Source: Desulfuromonas sp. SDB
Lineage (GTDB): Bacteria > SDB-A
DNA: 17,384 bases
Assembly (NCBI GenBank): GCA_001412365.1
Contig: LKUE01000250.1
Location: 1-17,384, forward strand
Reading direction: 5' to 3'
In this document: one piece after another, positions 8,112 to 14,729 of the stretch
Layout of the letters: each line of letters opens with the position of its first letter
Numbering within the stretch: the first letter of the stretch is position 1
Program-made: the position numbers and the translations under genes
The notes under the pieces: model-generated
Seen by the model: the letters and a program-made list of their open reading frames with translations, nothing else
Database searches by the model: none
Told to the model about the DNA's origin: nothing

Positions 8112-8672
8112 ATGGAAGTGATATTGAGTTTAATCTTAGGGATCAGCCTAAGTGCAGCCTGTGGTTTTAGAATTTTTGTTCCTCTGTTAATTATGAGTAT
8201 AGCCTCCCTGGCTGGTCATCTTTCCTTAAATCCGGGTTTTCAGTGGATCGGAACTTATCCTGCTTTAATTGCTTTTGCTTTGGCTACTGCTTTAGAGATA
8301 GCTGCCTATTATATTCCCTGGCTGGATAATTTACTTGACAGCATTGCTATACCTGCTTCCATAGTGGCGGGAATTATTGTTTCTGCTTCCTGTTTCAGCG
8401 GAATGAGCCCCTTCCTTAAATGGGTGCTGGTAGTGGTGGCAGGGGGTGGCTCAGCCGCTTTAGTTCAAGGATTAACTGTAGTAGCCAGAGGTATCTCCTC
8501 TCTTACTACCCGGGGGGGGACTAATGCCTACCTCTCCTCTGCAGAAGCATTGGGTTCTGCTGCTCTTTCCATTATGGCTATTGTGGTGCCGCTAATAGTT
8601 GCAGTAATTATAATATTTTTGATTTATTTCTCCATTAAGATGCTGTTATTCAAACCCCGGGTATCCAGTTAA
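8112..8672 (+). CDS. DUF4126 family membrane protein
   Basis: A small, very hydrophobic protein matching DUF4126 in layout: an N-terminal helix with SAACGFRIFVPLL, a glycine/proline-rich middle with IPWLDNLLDSIAIPASIVAG, a helix ending in AGGGSAALVQGLT, a short soluble linker (about TTRGGTNAYLSSAEAL), and a final helix. About five membrane segments are visible. The function of the family is unknown; it sits in the inner membrane. The frame is open from an ATG at 8073, but that would add a hydrophobic MFCKIFIIITI tail, and a TATAAT box lies at 8093-8098 inside it. The ATG at 8112 (or 8106) gives the usual family N-terminus (MEVILSLILG) and is preferred. No Shine-Dalgarno sequence precedes any of the three starts. 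It stands alone, divergent from the radical SAM operon. Confidence 0.8.
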   Translation: MEVILSLILGISLSAACGFRIFVPLLIMSIASLAGHLSLNPGFQWIGTYPALIAFALATALEIAAYYIPWLDNLLDSIAIPASIVAGIIVSASCFSGMSPFLKWVLVVVAGGGSAALVQGLTVVARGISSLTTRGGTNAYLSSAEALGSAALSIMAIVVPLIVAVIIIFLIYFSIKMLLFKPRVSS

Positions 8673-8731
8673 ACTTTTGTGCCCCAGAATGTTTTAAAAA
8701 GCTTATAAATGCTATTATCAGAATGTCCCTC

Positions 8732-8745
8732 AATTGTTAACAATT
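8732..8745. repeat. 14-bp perfect palindrome AATTGTTAACAATT
   Basis: Within the 163-base non-coding stretch between the DUF4126 gene and the lipoprotein gene lies a perfect palindrome without a loop, centred on GTTAAC. It is about 35 bases upstream of a TATAAT at 8780-8785. It has no T-tract, so it is not an obvious terminator, and the lack of a loop favours a protein-binding site over an RNA hairpin. In AT-rich DNA such a palindrome can also be chance. Confidence 0.3.
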
Positions 8746-8779
8746 AGAAAATTAACGATGCTTAAGTTACTCAATTATG

Positions 8780-8785
8780 TATAAT
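8780..8785 (+). promoter_or_regulatory. candidate -10 box for the lipoprotein-photolyase unit
   Basis: TATAAT preceded directly by TG, 50 bases upstream of the lipoprotein ATG. No good -35 box is at the right distance, so the promoter may be weak or activator-dependent. The rest of the gap holds nothing else recognisable apart from the palindrome at 8732-8745 and the strong ribosome site just before 8836. Confidence 0.3.
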
Positions 8786-8835
8786 AATTTTAATGAAGAT
8801 ATTCAGCCATTACTAATTCAACAGGGAGGTCGTCT

Positions 8836-9267
8836 ATGTGCAAATTGTTTCTGGGAAGCACCTTAGCGGTATTGTTGATTTCCATAACCACTGGTTGTTC
8901 TTCAGGTGTGCCTCAAAGCGAATATGATGAACTACAGCTGAAATTTGAGCAGGCAGAACAGGAAATTGAACAACTCAATCAGGAAAACCAGCAGTTGAAA
9001 CTAAACATGAGAACAGCAAAGGCAAAAGCAGATATGATCACTGGTCTTTTTGTCCCTGCGATTACCGGAGAATTGGATAATATGAGTGAATCTCAATCAG
9101 TTCAGATGTTTTTGGAATGGTCGGATAAAATTGAACAATCTGAAGATCCTGAGCTTAAGATAAAATTTCAAGAGTTAATGAATACTCAATTCAGTGATCA
9201 AGCCATGATGGATTTTTTTATTTATTTGTTTGAAAGTCTGCCTGAAGATTTAGATTATCAGGAATGA
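8836..9267 (+). CDS. small putative lipoprotein with coiled coil
   Basis: A 143-residue protein of unknown function. Residues 1-20 are a signal peptide (basic Lys3, hydrophobic core LFLGSTLAVLLISI) ending in TTGC. Cys21 would be the lipidated residue; Thr at -3 is less usual than Leu, so the lipobox is acceptable but not perfect. Residues 28-62 are a heptad-rich coiled coil (YDELQLKFEQAEQEIEQLN), followed by an acidic helical region. The mature protein would be anchored to a membrane and exposed to the periplasm. A strong ribosome site, GGGAGG, lies seven to eight bases before the ATG, which settles the start. Its stop TGA overlaps the ATG of the photolyase gene (ATGA at 9264-9267), so the two are translated from one message despite having no obvious functional link. 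Confidence 0.75.
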   Translation: MCKLFLGSTLAVLLISITTGCSSGVPQSEYDELQLKFEQAEQEIEQLNQENQQLKLNMRTAKAKADMITGLFVPAITGELDNMSESQSVQMFLEWSDKIEQSEDPELKIKFQELMNTQFSDQAMMDFFIYLFESLPEDLDYQE

Positions 9268-9686
9268 TCAATTTAATTAAATCCAGGTACAGATGCTTAA
9301 ATAAAATATCATATCAAAAAGGCAATGTTCTCTACTGGATGAGTAGAGAACAAAGGGTGGAAAACAATTGGAGTTTAGTTACCGCCCAATATTTTGCAGA
9401 TCAATATAAATCTGACTTAACTGTAATATTTTGTTTACAGGAAGATTTTCTCGGTGCTCCCTGGCGTCATTACCATTTCATGCTGGAAGGTTTAAAACAG
9501 GTAAGTGAAAAATTCAGCAGATTAAATATTAAATTTGATTTAGTAGTCGGTTATCCCCCTGAAATATTAATTGCCGAAATCAGCCGCAGAAATATTGGAC
9601 TGATCGTCACCGATTTTGATCCTTTGCCTGTCAAAAAAAAAATGGAAAGAAGATCTGTTGAATTACATCAAAATACCTTTAATTGA
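9264..9686 (+). pseudogene. phr: class II CPD photolyase, N-terminal fragment (frameshifted)
   Basis: The first 126 codons of a class II deoxyribodipyrimidine photolyase, the flavoprotein that uses light to reverse cyclobutane pyrimidine dimers. The class II start is recognisable: VLYWMSREQRVENNWSL (about 23-39), then the alpha/beta domain with FCLQEDFLGAPWRHYHFMLEGL and a strand ending DFDPLPVKKK. After the A-run at 9633-9642 the frame loses family resemblance (MERRSVELHQNTFN) and stops at 9686. The matching sequence continues in the frame of the next entry. Removing one A would give a single product of 451 residues over 9264-10620, a normal class II length. The ATG overlaps the stop of the upstream lipoprotein gene, which supports this start. 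The fragment alone lacks the FAD-binding domain and cannot be active. Confidence 0.88.
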
Positions 9687-10620
9687 AGTGGATGCCCACA
9701 ACCTAATACCCCCCTGGATATTGTCCGATCACCAGGAATACAATGCCTATTTTATAAGAAAGAAAATTGAAAAGCAGTTAGATAAATTTCTGGTGGACAT
9801 TCCCTCTGTTCATCTGAGAAAGAACAAAAAAATTAAAAACAACCTGAATGGGGATGTTCTTTACAGGGACATTAAACTGGACCGTTCGGTATCTCCGGTA
9901 GAAGATATTGTTCCTGGTTCCGATCAAGGTTTAAATCAGGCATCTTTGTTTATACATGAAAAAAAATTAAAGTACTATCAGGCTAAATCAAGGGATCCTA
10001 ATGCTCATGCCCAGTCCGGTTTGTCTCCCTATATTCACTTTGGGCAGATATCAGTACAGAAACTATTGCTGGATTTGATTAAAATATCACCTGAAGTCAG
10101 GAAAAACTGGGTTGATGAATTATTGACGAGAAGGGAGCTGGCGGAGAATTATTGTTTTTACCAGGAAAAATTCGATCAATATCAGGGATTGCCCTCCTGG
10201 TCCAGAAAAACTCTGGAAGAACATAAAGTTGATAAGAGAGCTTATATCTATTCCGTTGATCAGCTGGAAAACGGTGAGACTCATGATCAACTATGGAATG
10301 CTTCCCAGCGACATGTAGCCATGGCTGGTACCATGCCCGGCTATTTGAGGATGTACTGGGCAAAAAAAATATTGGAGTGGACTGCTGAACCCTCCCAGGC
10401 TATTGATATTGCAATATATCTAAATAATAAATACCAACTGGATGGCAGAGATCCTAATGGCTATGCGGGAATTCTTTGGAGTATAGGAGGATTGCATGAC
10501 CGTCCTTGGCCAGAGCGAAGTGTTTTCGGAAAAGTCAGATATATGAGTTTACAGGGGTGCAAAAGGAAATTCAATGTCCCTGAATATATTGAGTATGTCA
10601 ACAGTAAATATCCGGGATAG
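9616..10620 (+). pseudogene. phr: class II CPD photolyase, catalytic C-terminal fragment (frameshifted)
   Basis: The FAD-binding catalytic part of the class II photolyase begun at 9264. Genuine family sequence starts at the TGG at 9643 (residue 127 of the repaired protein): WKEDLL, then EVDAHNLIPPWI and SDHQEYNAYFIRKKI, closing the antenna domain. The helical domain carries SGLSPYIHFGQIS (His258-Gly260), the class II RRELAENYCFY block (from Arg289), WNASQRHVAMAGTMPGYLRM (from Trp344) and NNKYQLDGRDPNGYAG (from Asn387), ending with LHDRPWPERSVFGKVRYMS. All blocks appear intact, so apart from the A10 frameshift the gene shows no decay. The frame is open from a TTG at 9616, but that codon has no ribosome site and gives a non-family leader, so separate translation is unlikely. 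It converges on the GWxTD gene across a shared hairpin. Confidence 0.88.
9633..9642 (+). repeat. A10 homopolymer at the photolyase frameshift
   Basis: Ten consecutive A residues after the codons for DFDPLPV. Family alignment from memory expects a DFDPLPVKKKWKEDLL-like continuation, which needs nine A residues (Val-Lys-Lys-Lys-Trp). With ten, the Trp codon TGG is read as ATG GAA and the frame ends early. The tract could be a sequencing or assembly error, a true mutation, a phase-variable tract, or a site where RNA polymerase slippage yields some correct message. Confidence 0.85.
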
Positions 10621-10661
10621 AAAAAAAAGTAAAAGCTGAATGTGACAATTCAGCTTTTACT
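10621..10661 (-). terminator. rho-independent terminator of the GWxTD gene
   Basis: A perfect 14-bp stem, AGTAAAAGCTGAAT (10628-10641) pairing with 10648-10661, around a six-base loop GTGACA. Read on the minus strand it is followed directly by eight T residues (plus-strand A tract 10621-10628), the classic form, and it lies 27 bases after the stop of the minus-strand GWxTD gene. On the plus strand the hairpin lies just after the photolyase stop and may also slow that transcript, but no T-tract follows there. Confidence 0.85.
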
Positions 10662-10688
10662 AAAGGAACAATTTCCAATGTTTGATTT

Positions 10689-11942
10689 CTACCAAATACC
10701 ACCCAGGGAAGGATTGGTGTATTTTTCATAATTGGGATGATTTCTTTCATCAGGGTCGTTAGAGTAGATTAATTCAAATTCCCCGTGCTGATATATATCT
10801 GCAAAGATGTACTTGTATCCTGAACTCCAGTAATTCCATATTTCATTGGGAGGATACTGCGAATCTGCAGGGATTATGGTGACTTCTTCAGGTTTTCCGT
10901 TGATAATGTAGATGCGACCCCGGTCAGATTCATACCCTCTTTCAAACCCGCTGGAATATTGTTCGTCGGCATATTGAATTCTTTCAGCAAATAGCTCTAA
11001 AGCTTCGTTTTCTTCAGTTAGAGGATTTGGATCTCGGGAATTCCAGAATATTTTAGCAAAAGCCTGCTTGCCTTCATCAGAAAGAGATTCAAAGAAATTC
11101 TGCTGTTCCACATTCATTATCAGATCAATTTCCATGTAATATTTTTCAGCGATGGGAGACATAACTAATTCAGGAGGGGCAAATTCTCCTGCGGTTAAAT
11201 CCCAAAAAACCTTGAAGTTGCTTTTCTGAATTTCATCTCCAGCAGATATTATAAATTGATAATTGCCGTTTAATAATTCGCCTACCGGAAGATTTAACAA
11301 TTTTCCAATTACAATGCCTTCAGGTTGATCGCTGATTTCAGACTGGTAATTCCATATTTCAGTATTTTCTTCATCCAGAATGGCGGCATTCAGTGAAATT
11401 GTTTGACTGTCGTATTGAGGATAAACTTCATAATAAGCCAGCAATTGAGGATTATTAACTGATACATCATTTAAAAAGGCGGGATAAATTAAAAGTCCGT
11501 TCTTTACAAATTTACTGCTGTCGCTGCTCGGAGAAACGCTGGTGGTAAATAAAACATCGGAGAGAAGGGCATTGGCTTCAATAGGAGATGTGGTATAGGA
11601 AACTGATCCCTGAAGGTTAGAGGCAGGGTCAGTGATTAAAATTATTACTTCCATGGAATCAGTCAGATCAAAAGAAAATTTGTCAATTAAAGAGTAATTC
11701 TCCTCCTTGGGAGGAATTTCCATTGGCCATTTGTCGTTATATTTTTCCTCACCCCTCATATTCTCAATGATCAGATTCATTTCCAGTAAACTGAACTCCT
11801 GGTTTACGGGTATATTTATGTATACTTCATCCCAGGTGATGCCGCTACCATCAAGATATCTTGAAGATACAACGTAGAAATCTATATCACCGGTTGAGGT
11901 GAATAGATTGCTTAACAGGGTAATCATCAACAAGAACTGCAT
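10689..11942 (-). CDS. GWxTD domain-containing secreted protein
   Basis: A 417-residue exported protein. Residues 1-18 look like a short signal peptide (MQFLLMITLLSNLFTSTG). The middle is beta-rich and unassigned. The C-terminal 270-395 fits the GWxTD domain: FWNSRDPNPLTEENEALELF, ERIQYADEQYSSGF, then GYESDRGRIYIINGKPEEV, an IWNYW segment and YIFADIYQHGEFELIYS. The name-giving G-W-x-T-D reads G336-Y-E-S-D340, so Trp and Thr are conservatively replaced while the RGRIYI context is kept. The role of the domain is unknown; it is known from Acidobacteriota and FCB-group genomes. An AGGAGG-type ribosome site lies right before the ATG. A TTGATT-17-TATGAT promoter overlaps the end of tetR, so it can be transcribed separately, and a strong terminator ends it. 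Confidence 0.85.
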   Translation of the reverse strand: MQFLLMITLLSNLFTSTGDIDFYVVSSRYLDGSGITWDEVYINIPVNQEFSLLEMNLIIENMRGEEKYNDKWPMEIPPKEENYSLIDKFSFDLTDSMEVIILITDPASNLQGSVSYTTSPIEANALLSDVLFTTSVSPSSDSSKFVKNGLLIYPAFLNDVSVNNPQLLAYYEVYPQYDSQTISLNAAILDEENTEIWNYQSEISDQPEGIVIGKLLNLPVGELLNGNYQFIISAGDEIQKSNFKVFWDLTAGEFAPPELVMSPIAEKYYMEIDLIMNVEQQNFFESLSDEGKQAFAKIFWNSRDPNPLTEENEALELFAERIQYADEQYSSGFERGYESDRGRIYIINGKPEEVTIIPADSQYPPNEIWNYWSSGYKYIFADIYQHGEFELIYSNDPDERNHPNYEKYTNPSLGGIW

Positions 11943-11968
11943 ATAATCCTCCTCTAATTTAAAGTTAA

Positions 11969-11997
11969 ATCATACTAAATCTTTTAAATTTAATCAA
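11969..11997 (-). promoter_or_regulatory. promoter of the GWxTD gene
   Basis: On the minus strand, -35 TTGATT (plus 11992-11997) and -10 TATGAT (plus 11969-11974) are separated by 17 bases, giving a start about 20 bases before the GWxTD ATG. The -35 box overlaps the final codons of tetR. Four and five of six consensus bases match with ideal spacing. Confidence 0.5.
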
Positions 11998-12826
11998 TAC
12001 TGCCTGGCCAGTGGTGGTTAAGGTTGAGTAATATTGTGGAAGCAGAATAAGCTGCTTTAGAATTCAATCCCTGGGTATTTCCCAGAAAATCAGCCATTTC
12101 TTTTAACACCAGATCGAATGATTTTATGGATCCATTTTTGTCTAAACAATAACGGCAATATGTGGATTGGGGATCATTTTCAGGATAATCTTGAGGGAAA
12201 GTCATCAGCATGGAACAACTTCGGCATATTCGCTTGGTCGGAGAGGGGATATTATCTGAATTTACAAATCCGGTATTTGTGTTCAGGAGATATGATAATA
12301 CTTTTTCAATTAAATTATCAGTGAATATCTGATTTTTATAAAAATTGCTGAAAAAAAGAATATAAATCAAAGCACCCTGCCAAAGTACAGTATTTTCCAG
12401 GGGAAAGTCAGATATTTTCTGAAAAACCTGGATTAAATAATAGTTAATGGAGGTCCAAAGAGAAATAACTAAAATTTTAGTTTCTTTCTTAAAATCGGGA
12501 TAACCTTTGAGCAGTGCGGATATGGTTATAAAATGCCTGTTCATTATTGTTTTGTGATTGCTGAGTAAATCATTAATTTCATTGCATTTACGATAGTTTT
12601 CAAAGAAATCGCTGGTTAGATGATTGACTATAAATTTTACCACTTCATAAATTAATCTATCTCTTTTATAGAAATGAAAAAATAAAGTTCCGTGAGCGAT
12701 ATTTGCTTTTTGGGCGATAATTAAAGTTGAAGCGGTGAAATTAGTTTTTATTAAAATTTTGGTCGCCGTTCTTATTATTTTTTTTCGGGTTTGATCTTTG
12801 GTTATTTCTCTTTGATTATTTTTCAT
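11990..12826 (-). CDS. TetR-type transcriptional regulator fused to a C-terminal zinc ribbon
   Basis: A 278-residue protein. Residues 10-58 form a TetR N-terminal helix-turn-helix (TRKKIIRTATKILIKTNF; IAQKANIAHGTLFFHFYKRDRL). Residues 60-185 are helical and fit a TetR ligand/dimer domain. Most TetR proteins end near 190-220 residues, but here a further domain follows: CRSC (Cys201/Cys204) and CRYC (Cys224/Cys227), 19 residues between the pairs, then a helix SFDLVLKEMADFLG. This resembles the 'putative zinc ribbon' family with CxSCxMP...YCxYC, normally a stand-alone domain. The fusion could sense metal or redox state, or stabilise the protein. It has a consensus promoter with a dyad over the start point, suggesting self-repression. 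It diverges from an OsmC-family gene, the likeliest target. No ribosome site stronger than an AT-rich leader is seen. Confidence 0.85.
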   Translation of the reverse strand: MKNNQREITKDQTRKKIIRTATKILIKTNFTASTLIIAQKANIAHGTLFFHFYKRDRLIYEVVKFIVNHLTSDFFENYRKCNEINDLLSNHKTIMNRHFITISALLKGYPDFKKETKILVISLWTSINYYLIQVFQKISDFPLENTVLWQGALIYILFFSNFYKNQIFTDNLIEKVLSYLLNTNTGFVNSDNIPSPTKRICRSCSMLMTFPQDYPENDPQSTYCRYCLDKNGSIKSFDLVLKEMADFLGNTQGLNSKAAYSASTILLNLNHHWPGSID

Positions 12827-12847
12827 TTATAAATTAATTAAAAAAAT

Positions 12848-12861
12848 TGAGTGCATGCTCA
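12848..12861. promoter_or_regulatory. candidate TetR operator (TGAGTGCATGCTCA)
   Basis: An inverted repeat with perfect TGAG/CTCA arms around TGCATG. It lies over the expected transcription start of tetR (about plus 12860) and 22 bases before its ATG. Placement and size suit a TetR-family operator for self-repression; the dyad is short and imperfect at the centre, so binding is an inference. Confidence 0.45.
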
Positions 12862-12866
12862 GTGAA

Positions 12867-12896
12867 ATTATATGCAATTTAATAAGTATTTGTCAA
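12867..12896 (-). promoter_or_regulatory. consensus sigma-70-type promoter of tetR
   Basis: On the minus strand, -35 TTGACA (plus 12891-12896) and -10 TATAAT (plus 12867-12872) are both perfect, with an 18-base spacer. This is the best promoter in the window. A promoter this strong feeding a repressor, with an inverted repeat just downstream, is the normal pattern of autoregulation. Confidence 0.75.
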
Positions 12897-12916
12897 CAGC
12901 AATTGATATAAAATGT

Positions 12917-12945
12917 TTTACTTTGTTCTCTATTATTTATATTAT
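12917..12945 (+). promoter_or_regulatory. promoter of the OsmC-family gene
   Basis: TTTACT (12917-12922) and TATTAT (12940-12945) with a 17-base spacer, matching four and five of six consensus positions. The start would be near 12951, about 30 bases before the ATG at 12981. It is about 55 bases from the candidate operator, so direct repression by the TetR protein would need another site or looping. Confidence 0.4.
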
Positions 12946-12980
12946 AAAGGGATATTTATTTTCACTAAACATTAGGAGGT

Positions 12981-13388
12981 ATGATGATAGCTAAATCAAC
13001 ATGGGTAAAAAATTTTCAATCAGTTGTGGACAATGGTAGAACTCACAGCTTAGTAGTGGATTTGCCCCCTGGAAAAAACGGGGATGATTTTGGTCCCACT
13101 GCCTTAGAGTTAGCCAATATGGCTTTAGCAGGTTGTATTTCTACTATTTTTGCAGTAGTTGCAGGAAAGATGCGTCTTAATATCCAGACCCTTGAGGTAA
13201 CTGTTGATTCTTCAAAACCGGATGATGCCCCTACTATTACCAAATCAGATATCCTGCTTAAAATTAAAACATCTGACTCTGAAGACAAAGTTAATAGATG
13301 CTTTGAACAAACCATGAAAATGTGCCCGGTGGGTGTAATTTTCAGCAATGCGGGAATTGAAACTAATCACCGCATTGAATTAGTATAA
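12981..13388 (+). CDS. OsmC/YhfA-family thiol protein
   Basis: A 135-residue cytoplasmic protein of the OsmC superfamily, which includes thiol peroxidases that reduce organic hydroperoxides. Key features: PTALELANMALAGCISTIF with Cys52 at the start of the central helix, and MKMCPVG with Cys115, the second catalytic cysteine; FGPTALELANMALAGC is the typical block. The short N-terminal strand region (STWVKNFQSVVDNGRTHSLVVDLPP) fits the YhfA-type OsmC-like branch rather than Ohr. With both cysteines present, a peroxidase or thiol role is plausible. A strong ribosome site AGGAGG precedes the first ATG at 12981; a second ATG at 12984 directly follows and could also be used. It diverges from the TetR-zinc-ribbon gene, and a perfect hairpin follows its stop. 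Confidence 0.88.
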   Translation: MMIAKSTWVKNFQSVVDNGRTHSLVVDLPPGKNGDDFGPTALELANMALAGCISTIFAVVAGKMRLNIQTLEVTVDSSKPDDAPTITKSDILLKIKTSDSEDKVNRCFEQTMKMCPVGVIFSNAGIETNHRIELV

Positions 13389-13401
13389 ATAAAAAAATCA
13401 G

Positions 13402-13440
13402 GTATTTCTAAATCAGCTATATATGCTGATTTAGAAATAC
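13402..13440. terminator. perfect 16-bp hairpin after the OsmC-family gene
   Basis: GTATTTCTAAATCAGC (13402-13417) pairs perfectly with 13425-13440 around a seven-base TATATAT loop. It begins 14 bases after the osmC-like stop, so it probably ends or protects that transcript, though no T-tract follows on the plus strand. The T-rich tail is on the minus-strand side (plus-strand A run 13391-13397), where no gene would use it. It also lies 27 bases before the next start codon and could act in that gene's leader. Confidence 0.55.
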
Positions 13441-13467
13441 ATCTAAGCTTATATAGTTTTTATATTC

Positions 13468-14673
13468 ATGGATAAGCTGATCCCTGAATTCATTTTTCAG
13501 CATTACCACAATCTTGAAGTTAATGGTTCGTTTGAAGCGGTTTTTCTGTCAATTGAAATATTAGGACTCCCCTTACTGGTTGAAAAATTAGTTGCAGAAA
13601 ATTGTAAACAAACAGCCATCAATGAAATTTTAAATAAAATATTCACTCCCCTGGTTGAAATTATTGAAAATTACCGGGGAGAGATTATTGATTTCCAGGA
13701 TAACCAGCTTTTAATTATTTTTCCTAAAGATTGCATTAAGGTTTCTTCAGTAATTTCTGCTGCCCTGGAGATCAGAAATAAAATTGATGATCAGAGAACG
13801 TTCAAAACAAAATTTGGCAGTTATTATCTTGATGAAATACAAGCTATTACTTTTGGTCTAGTTAGCTGGGAATATTTTCCTGAACTCAAATTTTTTTATT
13901 ACTTGAGATCAGATGCAATAAATTACGGAAGAAAGCTGCTGAGTTTGGCTGCCAGAAGAGAAATCTTAATAGATCCAATGTACATCGAATTAATTTCCAC
14001 TAGCGGGGATCAGTTCCAATTTATTGAAAAAAGAGAATCAATTATGTCCATTTATTATGACTCCGCCCCTCCCCGGGGGAATGATGACAAACTCCCCCCG
14101 GCTGATTTGATAGTTTCCACTATATCAGAAGAAAATAAAATCAATCAGAGATATGAACACAATGAATTTAAAACATATAGCAATCCCGCAGTGAATTTAG
14201 CGGTTTGGCTTAATAATCCTCAATTACTTGGAGATGATATTACCAGAATAGTGAAATATGCTGATCATTATAAAGCGGAATTAAGCTATTTTAGATTTTT
14301 TGAACAGGGGGTCAGACTTAATTTAATGTTTAAAATAAATCCCGAAAATTTTCAATATGATTACCCTGTAAAATTTCTGGAAGATTTGAAATTTATAAAT
14401 ATGAATTTTAAAGCAGGAATAGCATTAAGTTACATAATACAATACCGGGTTCATTGCAATGGACATCAAGTAAGAACAAATTATGGTCAATGTTGCCGGT
14501 TAACTGAAAATTTTCTGGATTTGAGTTATCCGGAATTAGATTGCCATCACCACATTCTAACTGGACAAAATTATTATTTAAAGATAGAGAAAAATTACCA
14601 GTTAATAGAACTAGAACCACAGGTGATATCAGATTTTGCCAGACCTATTCAATTATATGGATTAATTCTATAA
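13468..14673 (+). CDS. tandem degenerate class III nucleotide-cyclase-like domains (likely non-catalytic)
   Basis: A 401-residue soluble protein. Residues 20-190 resemble the first cyclase homology domain of large cyclase-AAA-TPR regulators: FEAVFLSIEILGLPLLVEKL, ILNKIFTPLVEIIENYRGEIIDF, LLIIFP, AITFGLVSWEYF, YYLRSDAINYGRKLLSLA and REILIDP. Residues 238-400 repeat the pattern more weakly (NLAVWLNNPQLL, KAGIALSYIIQYRV, VRTNYGQCCRLTENFLDL, HHILTG). The two metal-binding Asp positions of the first domain appear as Glu30 and Asn79, and the second domain lacks them, so catalysis is unlikely. The AAA and TPR parts are absent. It may bind nucleotides or a partner. The assignment rests on pattern memory. 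The ATG has no clear ribosome site; a perfect hairpin lies 27 bases upstream. Confidence 0.6.
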   Translation: MDKLIPEFIFQHYHNLEVNGSFEAVFLSIEILGLPLLVEKLVAENCKQTAINEILNKIFTPLVEIIENYRGEIIDFQDNQLLIIFPKDCIKVSSVISAALEIRNKIDDQRTFKTKFGSYYLDEIQAITFGLVSWEYFPELKFFYYLRSDAINYGRKLLSLAARREILIDPMYIELISTSGDQFQFIEKRESIMSIYYDSAPPRGNDDKLPPADLIVSTISEENKINQRYEHNEFKTYSNPAVNLAVWLNNPQLLGDDITRIVKYADHYKAELSYFRFFEQGVRLNLMFKINPENFQYDYPVKFLEDLKFINMNFKAGIALSYIIQYRVHCNGHQVRTNYGQCCRLTENFLDLSYPELDCHHHILTGQNYYLKIEKNYQLIELEPQVISDFARPIQLYGLIL

Positions 14674-14729
14674 CTTAATTAGGATATCACTTTTGGTTAT
14701 ACTCCATTTGACATTAAAAGGTAGCTGAT

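Noticed and set aside
9616-10620. A separate gene starting at the TTG at 9616
   Set aside because: No ribosome site, and the first nine codons are non-family sequence; the region is simply the continuation of the photolyase after the A-run.
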